NCBI GenBank assembly: GCA_947259355.1
Contig: CAMYMF010000027.1
Location: forward strand, 1 to 34,917
Direction: 5' to 3'
DNA: 34,917 nt
Origin: an uncultured Nitrospirota bacterium
GTDB taxonomy: Bacteria; CG2-30-53-67
In this document: positions 1 through 7,373 of the stretch, one piece after another
Layout of the letters: every line of letters begins with the position of its first letter
Numbering within the stretch: the stretch's first letter is position 1
Position numbers and translations under genes: made by a program
Notes under the pieces: model-generated
Databases searched by the model: none
What the model was told of the DNA's origin: nothing
The model's input: only the letters and a program-made list of their open reading frames with translations

Positions 1-363
1 GATCATGAAGCAGAACATGTAACCCTTGCGGCCGTTGAAGCCCTGGACCTGGTTCTGCCCCTTGTTGTAGGGCTGGCTGCTCATCCAGACGAATTTTTCT
101 TTCGGCGTCAGATTGACGACGAAGTCCTTCTTCTCATCGATACCGCCGCCAGGTCCGTGGGTGATCATGTAGCACTCCACGACCTCTCGGGTGGTGCAGG
201 TGTTGGCGATGTTGACGATGGTGATGCCGTTGATGTTGTCAATGAGCGGGTAGGCCAGCAGGCTGCCCGGCTCGTTGAGGTTGTTGAGACTTCCTGCATA
301 ACTCGGTGCGGCGAAGAGACCGAGCGTCATGCAGACAACCAGTGCGAGTATCAGTTTTCTCAT
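1..363 (-). CDS. Exported protein of unknown function, paralog A (partial, C-terminus outside window)
   Basis: Only the first 121 codons are visible; the gene runs off the left edge of the window. The ATG at 361-363 is preceded by a strong ribosome binding site (AAGGAGGT, complement of 371-380). The protein starts with a Sec signal peptide (MRKLILALVVCMT, cleavage near residue 23). It then has the same core as the genes at 883 and 2533: LNEPGSLLAYPLIDNI, TIVNIAN, ECYMITHGP, KEKFVWM and GRKGYMFCF. It is the first of three tandem paralogs. The family is not one I recognise. Its location is probably periplasmic or extracellular, and conserved cysteines suggest disulfides or a bound cofactor. The upstream gap carries a 44-bp element also found before paralog B. 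Confidence 0.85.
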   Translation of the reverse strand, partial: MRKLILALVVCMTLGLFAAPSYAGSLNNLNEPGSLLAYPLIDNINGITIVNIANTCTTREVVECYMITHGPGGGIDEKKDFVVNLTPKEKFVWMSSQPYNKGQNQVQGFNGRKGYMFCFMI

Positions 364-569
364 GGCTCATTTACCTCCTTCAAAGGTTTGCAGATTCTCT
401 GCGTTTTGTGCGTGACTGCCTTGTTCCGGAAAGACTCCCATTGCCCCCTTTGCGTACTTGATTGCACCTTCTTTCATGCGAAAAACAATTAAAAAAAGAT
501 TATTCTACAGATATACAAAGATAATAGGGTAAATAAAATATTATACAGTCGTATTTTGTCTGATTTTAA

Positions 570-613
570 TGTAGAAATTCCCAGATTTTTTTTGTGGGAA
601 ATTCTCCTACAAG
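570..613. promoter_or_regulatory. 44-bp inverted-repeat element upstream of paralog A
   Basis: The element starts TGTAG, has a run of eight T in the middle and ends TGTGGGA-AATTC-TCCTACA. The last 19 bases form a 7-5-7 inverted repeat (half sites TGTNGGA and TCCTACA). The same 44-bp layout, with T run and half sites at the same offsets, occurs at 2084-2127 before paralog B. It lies about 210 bp upstream of the paralog A start, the same distance as for paralog B. A regulator-binding site is the natural reading; the NarL-type regulator encoded at 3497-4153 is the nearest candidate. Confidence 0.55.
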
Positions 614-850
614 TCCGTTTTGTGGGTGGCAGGGCCAGGGGGAAGGCTTTGGTTGGAATTAAAGAATTGACGGTCTGTCAATCGTTAGGATGGCTCAAAA
701 CAAAGGGTTTGCCGTGTCTGAGGCGCCCCGGCATTCGCCCGGGATCCGGCCGGTTGCATCGTGAATTCGCCGTGGGAGCAGCTTTTTGATTCACAGGTGC
801 GTCGCGGAGAGGTGGCCGAATGCGCCGGGCTGATGCCGGGGCGTCATCTA

Positions 851-875
851 TTGTTCGCCGGTGCACGGCGAACAA
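851..875 (-). terminator. Hairpin directly behind paralog B
   Basis: There is a perfect inverted repeat with 10-base arms, TTGTTCGCCG and CGGCGAACAA, separated by 5 bases. It begins 8 bp beyond the stop codon of the gene at 883-1893. No long T run follows, so it may act as a transcript-end stabiliser or a weak terminator rather than a classic intrinsic terminator. Confidence 0.5.
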
Positions 876-882
876 AGCTCAA

Positions 883-1893
883 CTACTGCACAGGAACGTC
901 GGGCAGGACGATCTTGGCCGCCACGCCCGAGTCCGGATGCTGGAAGACGTTGCCGCCCCAGGCGAAAACCCGGCCCAGATTCTGGTGGAAGACCGCCCAG
1001 AGAGGATGGGTGCTCGTGGTGGCGCAATGAAATCCGAGGGTGAAAATGCTTGCGATATCGAGCTGCAAGTCGTCGGTCAGATCATACTGCTCGAAATCCT
1101 TGAACTCGAGATGCCGGCTGAACTTGGTCTCGACTTCGTTCCAGCAGTAGACGTTGATATCGAAGTCGGGCTGTCTCGATTCGACGAAATCGTAATCGGA
1201 AACCCCGGGTTTAATACCATCCTTACTGCCGGGGCTGGCCACGGCCAGGGTCCCATAAATGGAGCCCGTAACCTCGGCCAGACCTTCGAACATGATCTGG
1301 CTCGGTGCCGCGCTGTACTCGAGGCCGTCCAGGTTGAGTTCGCGGTCAGCGGTGGTAATCGCGATCTCGACCTGATGGGGGAGGGCGTTGTAGTTGAAGG
1401 AGCGGGCGTTGCCCAGGTCGATGAGGGTGGCGTCGCCTTTGAAGACGTTGCACTCGGGACCGAAGGCAGGGTTGCCGTTTGCCTTACACCCTTCGTTCTG
1501 CGTGTACTGATCGACGATGGTGTAGCAGAACATGTAGCCCTTGCGTTTGTCAAAATCCTGGATCTGGGTTCGGCTCCCTTTGAGGGTCTTGTCCATGGGG
1601 TTGTTGGTCATCCAGACGAACTTCTCCTTGGGTGATAGAAAGATGAGGAAGTCCTTCTTTTCATCGATGCCGCCGTCGGGGCCGTGGGTGACCATGTAGC
1701 ACTCCAGGATCTGGGCGTCAGAGCTGGTGTTGGCGATGTTGACGATGGTGACGCCGTGGATGTTGTCAATCAAGGGATAGACAAGGATTGCGCCCGGCTC
1801 ATTGAGATCGCTAAGAGCCGGCTGCGCATGGCTCGGTGCAGCAAAAAGACCGATCGTCATGCAAAGGATGAGTAGGAAAATCAGTTTTCTCAT
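883..1893 (-). CDS. Exported protein of unknown function, paralog B
   Basis: This 336-residue protein has a Sec signal peptide (MRKLIFLLILCMTIGLFAAPSHA, cleavage about residue 23-24). The mature part begins with the family core LNEPGAILVYPLIDNI, then TIVNIAN, ECYMVTHGP and KEKFVWM. Near the middle it has KGYMFCYTI, and near the C-terminus NVYCWNEVETKFSRHLEFKD and GFHCATT. The end, LPDVPVQ, matches LPQLPVQ in paralog C. The start is firm: AAGGAGGT lies 7 bases upstream of the ATG. There are no membrane segments after the signal. Function is unknown; secreted multi-copy proteins next to a two-component system suggest an environmentally regulated periplasmic or surface role. It differs from paralog C by an insert of about 28 residues spread over the middle. 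Confidence 0.85.
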   Translation of the reverse strand: MRKLIFLLILCMTIGLFAAPSHAQPALSDLNEPGAILVYPLIDNIHGVTIVNIANTSSDAQILECYMVTHGPDGGIDEKKDFLIFLSPKEKFVWMTNNPMDKTLKGSRTQIQDFDKRKGYMFCYTIVDQYTQNEGCKANGNPAFGPECNVFKGDATLIDLGNARSFNYNALPHQVEIAITTADRELNLDGLEYSAAPSQIMFEGLAEVTGSIYGTLAVASPGSKDGIKPGVSDYDFVESRQPDFDINVYCWNEVETKFSRHLEFKDFEQYDLTDDLQLDIASIFTLGFHCATTSTHPLWAVFHQNLGRVFAWGGNVFQHPDSGVAAKIVLPDVPVQ

Positions 1894-2532
1894 GAGTGTT
1901 ACCTCCTTGGGTTCTCTTGGGTGTTCATCCGACCGCCTGGTGAGACGGATTTGGGAGATGTTTTACCCGGTTGTTGTGATACGTCCTCTCCAGCGAAATC
2001 CGTTCGAGCTCTTGAAAAGCCCGAATATTGGCTAATAATAGCCTAAAATCGGCAAATTGAAATAGGACTGCGGCTTTTTTTTGTGTAGGACGGACCTGTC
2101 TTTTTTTGTCGGATTTGGTCCTACAGGGGGGGCGTAATCCACGGGTCCCTGCGTCTCGCGGCGCTTTCGAACGGGCCCCGTCATTGAGCAATAACTTATT
2201 GATAATTTGTAATATTATGCCGCCAGGCCTGCACCGTGTGCGTCTATTGATGGTTGACTTGCTTTGTCAGACGGCCTGTCGCCAGCTGTCGTCATGCAGA
2301 TTCTCTCCGGGGGCCGCACCACGGTTGTGCCGGTATGGGCGATAAGACTTATCTGAAGAAAAGCAGAGATATAAAACGATTCATTCAGAAAGGGGAGATT
2401 TCAACCAATGCGTAAGGGATCGGTTTACCGCAATGTCAGCCGCCCTACGCTCCAAGTGGGCGGGTTTTGCGGCGGGGCATGACAAGGCCGAAAAGGGTGT
2501 CGGTGGTTCCTAGATGCCGGCGGAGGGACGAT
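1894..2532. other. Intergenic region upstream of paralog B
   Basis: No confident gene is seen. The region contains the 44-bp element at 2084-2127, a small inverted repeat GGCTA-AATA-TAGCC near 2034-2047, and a perfect inverted repeat GATAAG-A-CTTATC at 2341-2353. A 24-codon plus-strand reading frame starts at 2408 behind a ribosome-binding-site-like AAAGGGGAG, but I cannot show it is translated. CCGCCC (2440) and GGGCGGGTTTT (2458) could pair as a weak plus-strand hairpin. Confidence 0.55.
2084..2127. promoter_or_regulatory. 44-bp inverted-repeat element upstream of paralog B
   Basis: This is the second copy of the 44-bp layout at 570-613. It starts TGTAGGAC, has seven T in the middle and ends TGTCGGA-TTTGG-TCCTACA. 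The outer arms TGTAGGAC and GTCCTACA are perfectly complementary across the element. It lies about 190 bp upstream of the paralog B start. The bases between the conserved blocks differ from the first copy, so conservation seems to be of the half sites, T run and spacing. Confidence 0.6.
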
Positions 2533-3459
2533 CTACTGGACCGGCAGCTGTGGCAGCACGATCATGGCGGGGACACCGGCCAGGGGCTCCTGGTGGACGT
2601 TGCCGCCCCAGCCATAGACCCGCCCCAGATCCTGGCGGAAGACGGCCCAGAGCGGCTTGGTGGCTGTGGTGGCACAGTGCCAGCCCAGGGTGAAGATGCT
2701 GTAGATGTCGAGGTGCAGGTCCTCCGTGAGGTCGTACTGTTCAAAATCCTTGAAGGCAAGGAGCCGGCTGAACTTGGTCTCCACCTCGTTCCAGCAGAAG
2801 AGATGGATGTCGAAGGCCGGCTGAATGGAGTTGATGAAATCGATACCGGGGCTGGCCACGGCCAGGGTGCCGTGAATGGAGCCCGGGAATTCCGCGAGGC
2901 CTTCGAACATGATCTGGCTCGACACCATGGTGTACTCGCTGCCGTCCAGGTTCAGGATGCGATCGCCGTTCGGCCCGACCGTTCCCACCTGATGGGCGAT
3001 GGCCATGTAATTGAAGGCGCGGGCATTGCCGAGGTCGAGCAGGGTGGCGTCGCCCTTGAGCTTGTCGTAGGCGATTTCGCGCTGGTCGTAGACATTGTCG
3101 ATGGCAAAGCAAAAGAGGTATCCCTTGCGGTTGGCGAAATCCCGGATCTGGTTGCCTCGCTGATTGTAGGCCTGCGTGGTGATCCAGACGAATTGCTCCT
3201 TCGGTGTCAGCTTGATCACGAAGTCCTGCTTGTCATCGATGGTGCCGTCAATACCGTGGGTGATCATGTAGCATTCCAGGATGGCGTCCACGCTGCCCCA
3301 GTTGGCTATATTGACGATGGTCGCACCATAGATGTTGTCGATGAGCGGGTAGGCGAGCAGGCTGCCGGGCTCATTGAGCCTGTTGAGTTGTGCAGCGCTT
3401 GGTGCGGTATAGAGCCCGACCATCATGCAAAGCACGAATGGAAAGATCAGTTTCCGCAT
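2533..3459 (-). CDS. Exported protein of unknown function, paralog C
   Basis: This is a 308-residue member of the three-gene family. I chose the ATG at 3457-3459 because it gives the same signal peptide as the paralogs (MRKLIFPFVLCMMVGLYTA); the frame is open further upstream but that part has no family similarity. The core blocks are LNEPGSLLAYPLIDNIYG, ECYMITHGIDG, KEQFVWI, KGYLFCF, HLFCWNEVETKFS and GWHCATT. The upstream ribosome binding site is weak. The start lies only 37 bp behind the response regulator gene, so it is probably the last gene of a kinase-regulator-paralog transcript. This places the family under, or within, that signalling system. Function is not recognised. Confidence 0.82.
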   Translation of the reverse strand: MRKLIFPFVLCMMVGLYTAPSAAQLNRLNEPGSLLAYPLIDNIYGATIVNIANWGSVDAILECYMITHGIDGTIDDKQDFVIKLTPKEQFVWITTQAYNQRGNQIRDFANRKGYLFCFAIDNVYDQREIAYDKLKGDATLLDLGNARAFNYMAIAHQVGTVGPNGDRILNLDGSEYTMVSSQIMFEGLAEFPGSIHGTLAVASPGIDFINSIQPAFDIHLFCWNEVETKFSRLLAFKDFEQYDLTEDLHLDIYSIFTLGWHCATTATKPLWAVFRQDLGRVYGWGGNVHQEPLAGVPAMIVLPQLPVQ

Positions 3460-3496
3460 CGTCTGTTCCCGCGTCCTGTTTGCTGGCCCGAGTGGC

Positions 3497-4153
3497 TCAA
3501 TCCCGGATTCTCCAGAAGACCGGTTCAATGAGCCGGTTTTGTATGGAATACTGGGTGATCTGAGCATTGTTGCTCAGGCCGAGTTTTTCCAAGAGGCGGG
3601 TGCGGTAAGTGCTGATGGTCTTGATGCTCAAGGTTAGCTCATCGGCGATCTCTTTGACCGTCTTGCCGGAAGCGATGAGACACATGACTTCGTACTCCCG
3701 GTCCGAGAGTCGTTCCAGGACTGGTCTTTCTTCCCGCCGGTCGAGGTGCGAGGCCAGTTTTTCCAGAAGCGATGAGCTGACATATTTCATGCCGGCCGAG
3801 ACCTTTCTGACTGCTTCGAGCAGTTCGTTCAGGGTGCACCGCTTCGTCAGATAGCCGGAAGCGCCGGCTTTGAGCATGCGAACGGCATACTGCTCTTCAG
3901 GGTGCATGCTGAGGACGAGGATGTTGAGATCGGGTCTTTCACTTTTGAGCTGTTTGATGATGTCCAGCCCGCTGCGGCCCGGCATGGCGATGTCCAGTAC
4001 CACCAGGTCATAATCCTTTTCCCAGACCTTGCCCAGAACGTCCTGGCCGTTGGCGGCCTCGTCGATTTCGACACCTTCGTCTATCTCCACGAGGACCTGC
4101 TTGAGCCCTTCCCTTACAATGGCGTGATCATCTGCAATGAGCATCCGTATCAT
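3497..4153 (-). CDS. NarL/FixJ-family response regulator
   Basis: The 218-residue DNA-binding response regulator has an N-terminal receiver domain (about 1-120). Acidic-pocket residues D8 and D9, phosphoacceptor D54 (in VVLDIAMPG), S82 and K104 are all in place. The C-terminal LuxR-type helix-turn-helix is about residues 148-210, with LSDREYEVMCLIASGKTVKE and the recognition-helix region SIKTISTYRTRLLEKLGL. The start has AAGGAGAG about 10 bases upstream. It lies downstream of a HisKA_3 kinase gene in the same direction, which is the normal partner class, and immediately upstream of paralog C. It is the likeliest binder of the TGTNGGA-N5-TCCTACA repeats, but that is inference. Confidence 0.93.
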   Translation of the reverse strand: MIRMLIADDHAIVREGLKQVLVEIDEGVEIDEAANGQDVLGKVWEKDYDLVVLDIAMPGRSGLDIIKQLKSERPDLNILVLSMHPEEQYAVRMLKAGASGYLTKRCTLNELLEAVRKVSAGMKYVSSSLLEKLASHLDRREERPVLERLSDREYEVMCLIASGKTVKEIADELTLSIKTISTYRTRLLEKLGLSNNAQITQYSIQNRLIEPVFWRIRD

Positions 4154-4269
4154 AACAACCGCTCTCCTTGGTTTCTATGTTTTCAAGACGTCCCGTCGGG
4201 AAAGGACCGTTTCACCGGCTTCCTGGGACGCCTCGTGCTGATTCTGCCCGGCGGGTCGATGAAGTCGCT

Positions 4270-5376
4270 CTACCGCAAAGCGAGAGGGATGCTGACCCTT
4301 ACCGTTGTTCCTTCATCGGATCTGCCCCGTATAGTGACAGTGCCTCCCCAACGGCGGATCCGCTCACGTATGCCGATCAATCCCAATGACTTGGGGTGGG
4401 TGATCTGCCTCTCGCGGATACCCTTTCCGTTGTCCTGCACCGACATCACCAGGTCGCCCTCCTGCTTTTCCAGCGTCACCTGAACCCGGGTTGCCTCGGC
4501 ATGGCGAATGACGTTGGTCAGTGTTTCCTGGAAGATCCTGAATACCGTTGTCGCCCGTTCCTGGTCGAGGCTGCCGTTGCCCGAGTAGAGGGAGACTTCG
4601 CATGGGATCCCGGTCCGCTCCTCGAACTCCTGGGCCTGCCATTCCATGGCCGCTTGAAGACCCAGATCATCCAGCAGCCCCGGGCGCAACTCGCAGGCAA
4701 TGCGCTGTACCGACCGGGCGGTTTCTTCAAGAAGATTCAGCATGGATCGGGTTTTGTCGTGGACAGCGGCATTCGCTTCGGGCAGTCGCTTGCCGAGCCA
4801 GAAGAGATCCATTTTCAGCGCGGTCAGGGCCTGGCCCAATTCGTCGTGAATCTCTCGGGCGATATGTTTTCTTTCCTCTTCCCGCACCGACTCGAGGTGC
4901 GCAGTGAGGTTGCGCAGCTGCTCGCCCGACGCCGCCAGCTTCTCCTCCGACGTTTTCCAGCGAGTGATATCCCGCACCACATGCAGGACGCCGCGAATCC
5001 GGCCAAGAGAATCTATATGAGGAATGGCCCTGATTTCAACGAACTTGTCCAGCTTGGGCTCGAAGCTTTCAAGCACTGCGGGCTGACCGGTTTGAAGGCA
5101 TTGATAGCCCGGACAGCCCTGCTTCATGCATTCGGTGCCATGGTAATATCGGTAGCATTTCATCCGAGAATGGCGTGTGGACGGGAGCTGGAGTTGGCGC
5201 TGTGCTGCTGCGTTGGCGGCCACGATGTTGAAAGATCGGTCATGGACCGTGATGACATCCGGGAGGGCATCGAAGACCTCTCGCCAGGCTGTTGATGAAA
5301 CACCGGAAATCGATATTTTTTGCAGTTTATCAAAGTTAGATGTAATAATAGAATGAAAAAGTGCCTTTTCGTCCAT
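4270..5376 (-). CDS. PAS-domain sensor histidine kinase, HisKA_3 (NarX/NreB-like) type
   Basis: This is a 368-residue soluble kinase with no transmembrane segment, so it senses a cytoplasmic signal. A PAS domain covers about 30-140 and carries four closely spaced cysteines at 74, 83, 88 and 93 (KCYRYYHGTEC, GCPGYQC). A coiled coil leads into the dimerisation H-box, REIHDELGQ, with the phosphorylated histidine at about 177. The HATPase domain shows an N-box near FQETLTNVIRHAEA, DNGKGI and GLIGIRERIRRWGG. It pairs with the NarL-type regulator 116 bp downstream. The cysteine cluster recalls the Fe-S oxygen sensor of NreB, although the spacing differs, so redox or metal sensing is plausible. The long AT-rich upstream gap contains a copy of the shared repeat. 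Confidence 0.92.
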   Translation of the reverse strand: MDEKALFHSIITSNFDKLQKISISGVSSTAWREVFDALPDVITVHDRSFNIVAANAAAQRQLQLPSTRHSRMKCYRYYHGTECMKQGCPGYQCLQTGQPAVLESFEPKLDKFVEIRAIPHIDSLGRIRGVLHVVRDITRWKTSEEKLAASGEQLRNLTAHLESVREEERKHIAREIHDELGQALTALKMDLFWLGKRLPEANAAVHDKTRSMLNLLEETARSVQRIACELRPGLLDDLGLQAAMEWQAQEFEERTGIPCEVSLYSGNGSLDQERATTVFRIFQETLTNVIRHAEATRVQVTLEKQEGDLVMSVQDNGKGIRERQITHPKSLGLIGIRERIRRWGGTVTIRGRSDEGTTVRVSIPLALR

Positions 5377-5779
5377 TTATCATCGATCTCCTGTCAGCTA
5401 ATTTCCTATAATCTCCAAGTGTCTGTTTCAAATTTGAAAAACTATCTAACAAATCTAGACCAAAAGAGCCTATAGTTACTTAATAAATAGTTTTTGAAAG
5501 TCTCTGATGCTCTTTAAAGGCTTTATCAAGGTTAAAGTTCATAATATTAATAAATATCTTTTTCTTATAACTGTTTAACATATAAATAATCCAAATATGG
5601 ACTAAAAAGCAGCTGATTTGAATATATTGACCTAATATTGTTTATTACTGGTCAAATTTCAAATACACAGCCAAATTATGCAATATGAATGCCACGTTTA
5701 TAAGGCCTTGTTTTCTATGATTTATAGCTATTTGTTCCGCAGAAATGCTGGCTCACGGAAGGAATAAATTATAAAGATA

Positions 5780-5808
5780 TCCTACACATCTGCAGGAATA
5801 CTCCTACA
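5780..5808. promoter_or_regulatory. Inverted-repeat element upstream of the histidine kinase
   Basis: TGCAGGA-ATAC-TCCTACA (5791-5808) is a 7-4-7 version of the repeat found before paralogs A and B. A second TCCTACA half site lies 22 bp upstream (5780-5786), two helical turns away, so both face the same side of the DNA. The site is about 400 bp upstream of the kinase start and about 170 bp upstream of the protease start, so either gene could be its target. Confidence 0.4.
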
Positions 5809-5943
5809 GAGCGGCTAAAAAACAATAAAAACAGCTACTTATGGCTGTAAGGAATTCCGACACGTCGCAATAGCCAACCTTTTCAATAGGTTGCGGCCGG
5901 CAGAAAGAACGGTTCCAAAGTAAGGGCCAGCCGGATAAACAGG

Positions 5944-5972
5944 TTGTGTCGTCCTGTCTGGGCCCCTATAAT
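5944..5972 (+). promoter_or_regulatory. Candidate promoter of the CPBP protease gene
   Basis: A perfect -10 hexamer, TATAAT (5967-5972), is spaced 17 bases from TTGTGT (5944-5949), which keeps the TTG of a -35 box. Transcription would begin near 5979, where an in-frame ATG lies, so the message could be leaderless. The -35 half is weak. Confidence 0.4.
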
Positions 5973-5978
5973 GCGGGG

Positions 5979-7373
5979 ATGGGCCGCCTCTCCAGATCCG
6001 CTAAGATGCTCCTGTCTGTTCTGATGACCCCTGTGCTCATTGGGTCGCTCTATGCTGCCTCGTCGGCCCCCCGTGACGCAGGCCGCCAAGAAAGGGCCGA
6101 CCCCCTAGCGGTTCGTCTCATTCTGCTCGATCTCTACACCCTGGAGCTCTCTTCCGTTATCGATCCGTCGTTGCTGCAGGAAAGACTACACCAACTGGCA
6201 GCGCGATTGAACGTCGAGGCGTCCCGAAGCCCTGGAGATGCTGTCCTGCAGGCGGAGAATGCAATCTTGCAGGTGGAAGCGGGTGGCTACGATCCCCCGG
6301 CGGGCGAAGAGGCAGAGGTCGCTCGACTTCTGGAAATACCCGATCCGGACCTCGCGAGGCTCATGCGGGCGATTTACCGCGATCATGATGGCAGCGAGCC
6401 GTTAGACCGTGCGCGTTTCATCGAAATAATGGGGGAGAGCTGGTTCAGTCTGAGGGCGCTCATCCATGACGAGGAACGCCGAAGCGATCCGAGCGGCGCG
6501 GCGGAATTGAAAGCCCGCCTGCGATCACACGCGTCTGCGGCCGTCACGAGGCTGGGGCGTCTTGGCCTGATTGTCGGGGGGGCTGCTGTAACGGGTCTTT
6601 TCCTGTGGGGTCGCTATTTCCTGGTTGTTCGCCCCCGGGGTGTTCCGCGGCGCGAACAGCTCCTCTCGCGGGCCGACTGGAACGGGCTGGACGGCTATTT
6701 TCTCTTTCTCCTGTTCTTCTGTCTGCTCTCGGGCGCCGCCTGGCTGCTGGCCCCGCTTGTGGCGGGTTCGGAAGGTCTGGGTCTTTCGCCGGGAAGTGCC
6801 GTCCCATTGCTCTATTTGTTGCAAGCCCTGGCGGGCCTTATCATTCTCCAGCGGTTCTTTTTCCCGGGGCGTCTTTTCGACTCTTTCCACCGAATGGGGG
6901 GCGCCTTGGGCGACGGGACGGCCCGGCACGCGGCCGCGTGGGGATTCGGCGGGTACGCGGCCACCCTGCCACTGGTGCTGGGGGTCCTCTCCCTGTCGTC
7001 TTGGGTCATGGGCAGACCCCCGGTGAGCAGTAACCCCTTGATTCCCCTTATCATGGAGGCGACCACAGCGGGTGAGAAGCTCTTGTTTTTCATGACCGTG
7101 GCGGTCCTGGCACCGGTCTTCGAGGAGATCTTCTTCCGGGGGTTTCTCTTCAACGCTTTTCGCGCAACGTTGGGTACGGCCGCCGGGATGGTACTGAGTT
7201 CTCTGCTCTTTAGCCTCATGCATTTCGACTTCGTCATGGTTCCCGGTCTCTTTGCCATCGGCATGATGCTCTGTTTCGTCTACTATCATACCCAGTCTCT
7301 GGCAGCGCCTATGCTGCTCCACGGTCTCTGGAACGCAACCACCCTGATCACAGTGCAGACTCTCTTTCCATGA
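5979..7373 (+). CDS. CPBP-family (CAAX/Abi-type) intramembrane metalloprotease
   Basis: This is a membrane protein of 464 residues from the ATG at 5979; a GTG at 5946 would add 11 residues and an ATG at 6006 would remove 9. No start has a clear ribosome binding site. It begins with a signal-like segment (MLLSVLMTPVLIGSLYAA). A hydrophilic, probably periplasmic region of about 160 residues follows, then several membrane helices. The C-terminal domain has the three CPBP motifs: EEIFFRG (the glutamate pair and arginine), a histidine in LMHFDF and the final HGLWN. These are the metal-binding and catalytic residues in the Rce1/CPBP family. The substrate is unknown; the family includes prenyl-protein proteases and bacteriocin self-immunity proteins. 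The extended N-terminal region is longer than in typical members. It stands alone with long gaps on both sides. Confidence 0.88.
   Translation: MGRLSRSAKMLLSVLMTPVLIGSLYAASSAPRDAGRQERADPLAVRLILLDLYTLELSSVIDPSLLQERLHQLAARLNVEASRSPGDAVLQAENAILQVEAGGYDPPAGEEAEVARLLEIPDPDLARLMRAIYRDHDGSEPLDRARFIEIMGESWFSLRALIHDEERRSDPSGAAELKARLRSHASAAVTRLGRLGLIVGGAAVTGLFLWGRYFLVVRPRGVPRREQLLSRADWNGLDGYFLFLLFFCLLSGAAWLLAPLVAGSEGLGLSPGSAVPLLYLLQALAGLIILQRFFFPGRLFDSFHRMGGALGDGTARHAAAWGFGGYAATLPLVLGVLSLSSWVMGRPPVSSNPLIPLIMEATTAGEKLLFFMTVAVLAPVFEEIFFRGFLFNAFRATLGTAAGMVLSSLLFSLMHFDFVMVPGLFAIGMMLCFVYYHTQSLAAPMLLHGLWNATTLITVQTLFP

Larger units (their letters stand above)
364..882. other. Intergenic region upstream of paralog A, with shared 44-bp element
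   Basis: No convincing gene is seen. The stretch from about 480 to 620 is much more AT-rich than the coding DNA around it and holds the inverted-repeat element described at 570-613. The stretch from 640 to 880 is GC-rich and ends with a hairpin just behind paralog B. Short open frames here have no ribosome binding site and no recognisable domain. Confidence 0.6.
5377..5978. other. AT-rich divergent intergenic region
   Basis: This is roughly 600 bases between the divergently transcribed kinase and the CPBP protease. It is strikingly AT-rich compared with the rest of the window, and no gene is seen. It contains a perfect 12-base palindrome TTCAAATTTGAA (5427-5438), a spaced inverted repeat TTGACC-N17-GGTCAA (5627-5655), the shared TCCTACA element (5780-5808) and a promoter-like sequence just before the protease. 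Such DNA could be a regulatory hub or a site bound by a nucleoid protein. Confidence 0.55.

Noticed and set aside
586-593. T run as an intrinsic terminator
   Set aside because: The T run lies between conserved half sites at the same offset as in the second element, and no stable GC-rich stem precedes it on the strand that would be transcribed.
820-1635. 271-codon open frame on the plus strand opposite paralog B
   Set aside because: It mirrors the codon structure of paralog B, which has a signal peptide, paralogs and a strong ribosome binding site; the antisense product has no recognisable domain.
2467-3531. 354-codon open frame on the plus strand opposite paralog C
   Set aside because: It lies across the real paralog C gene and has the Glu/Val/Asp-rich composition typical of antisense frames in GC-rich DNA.
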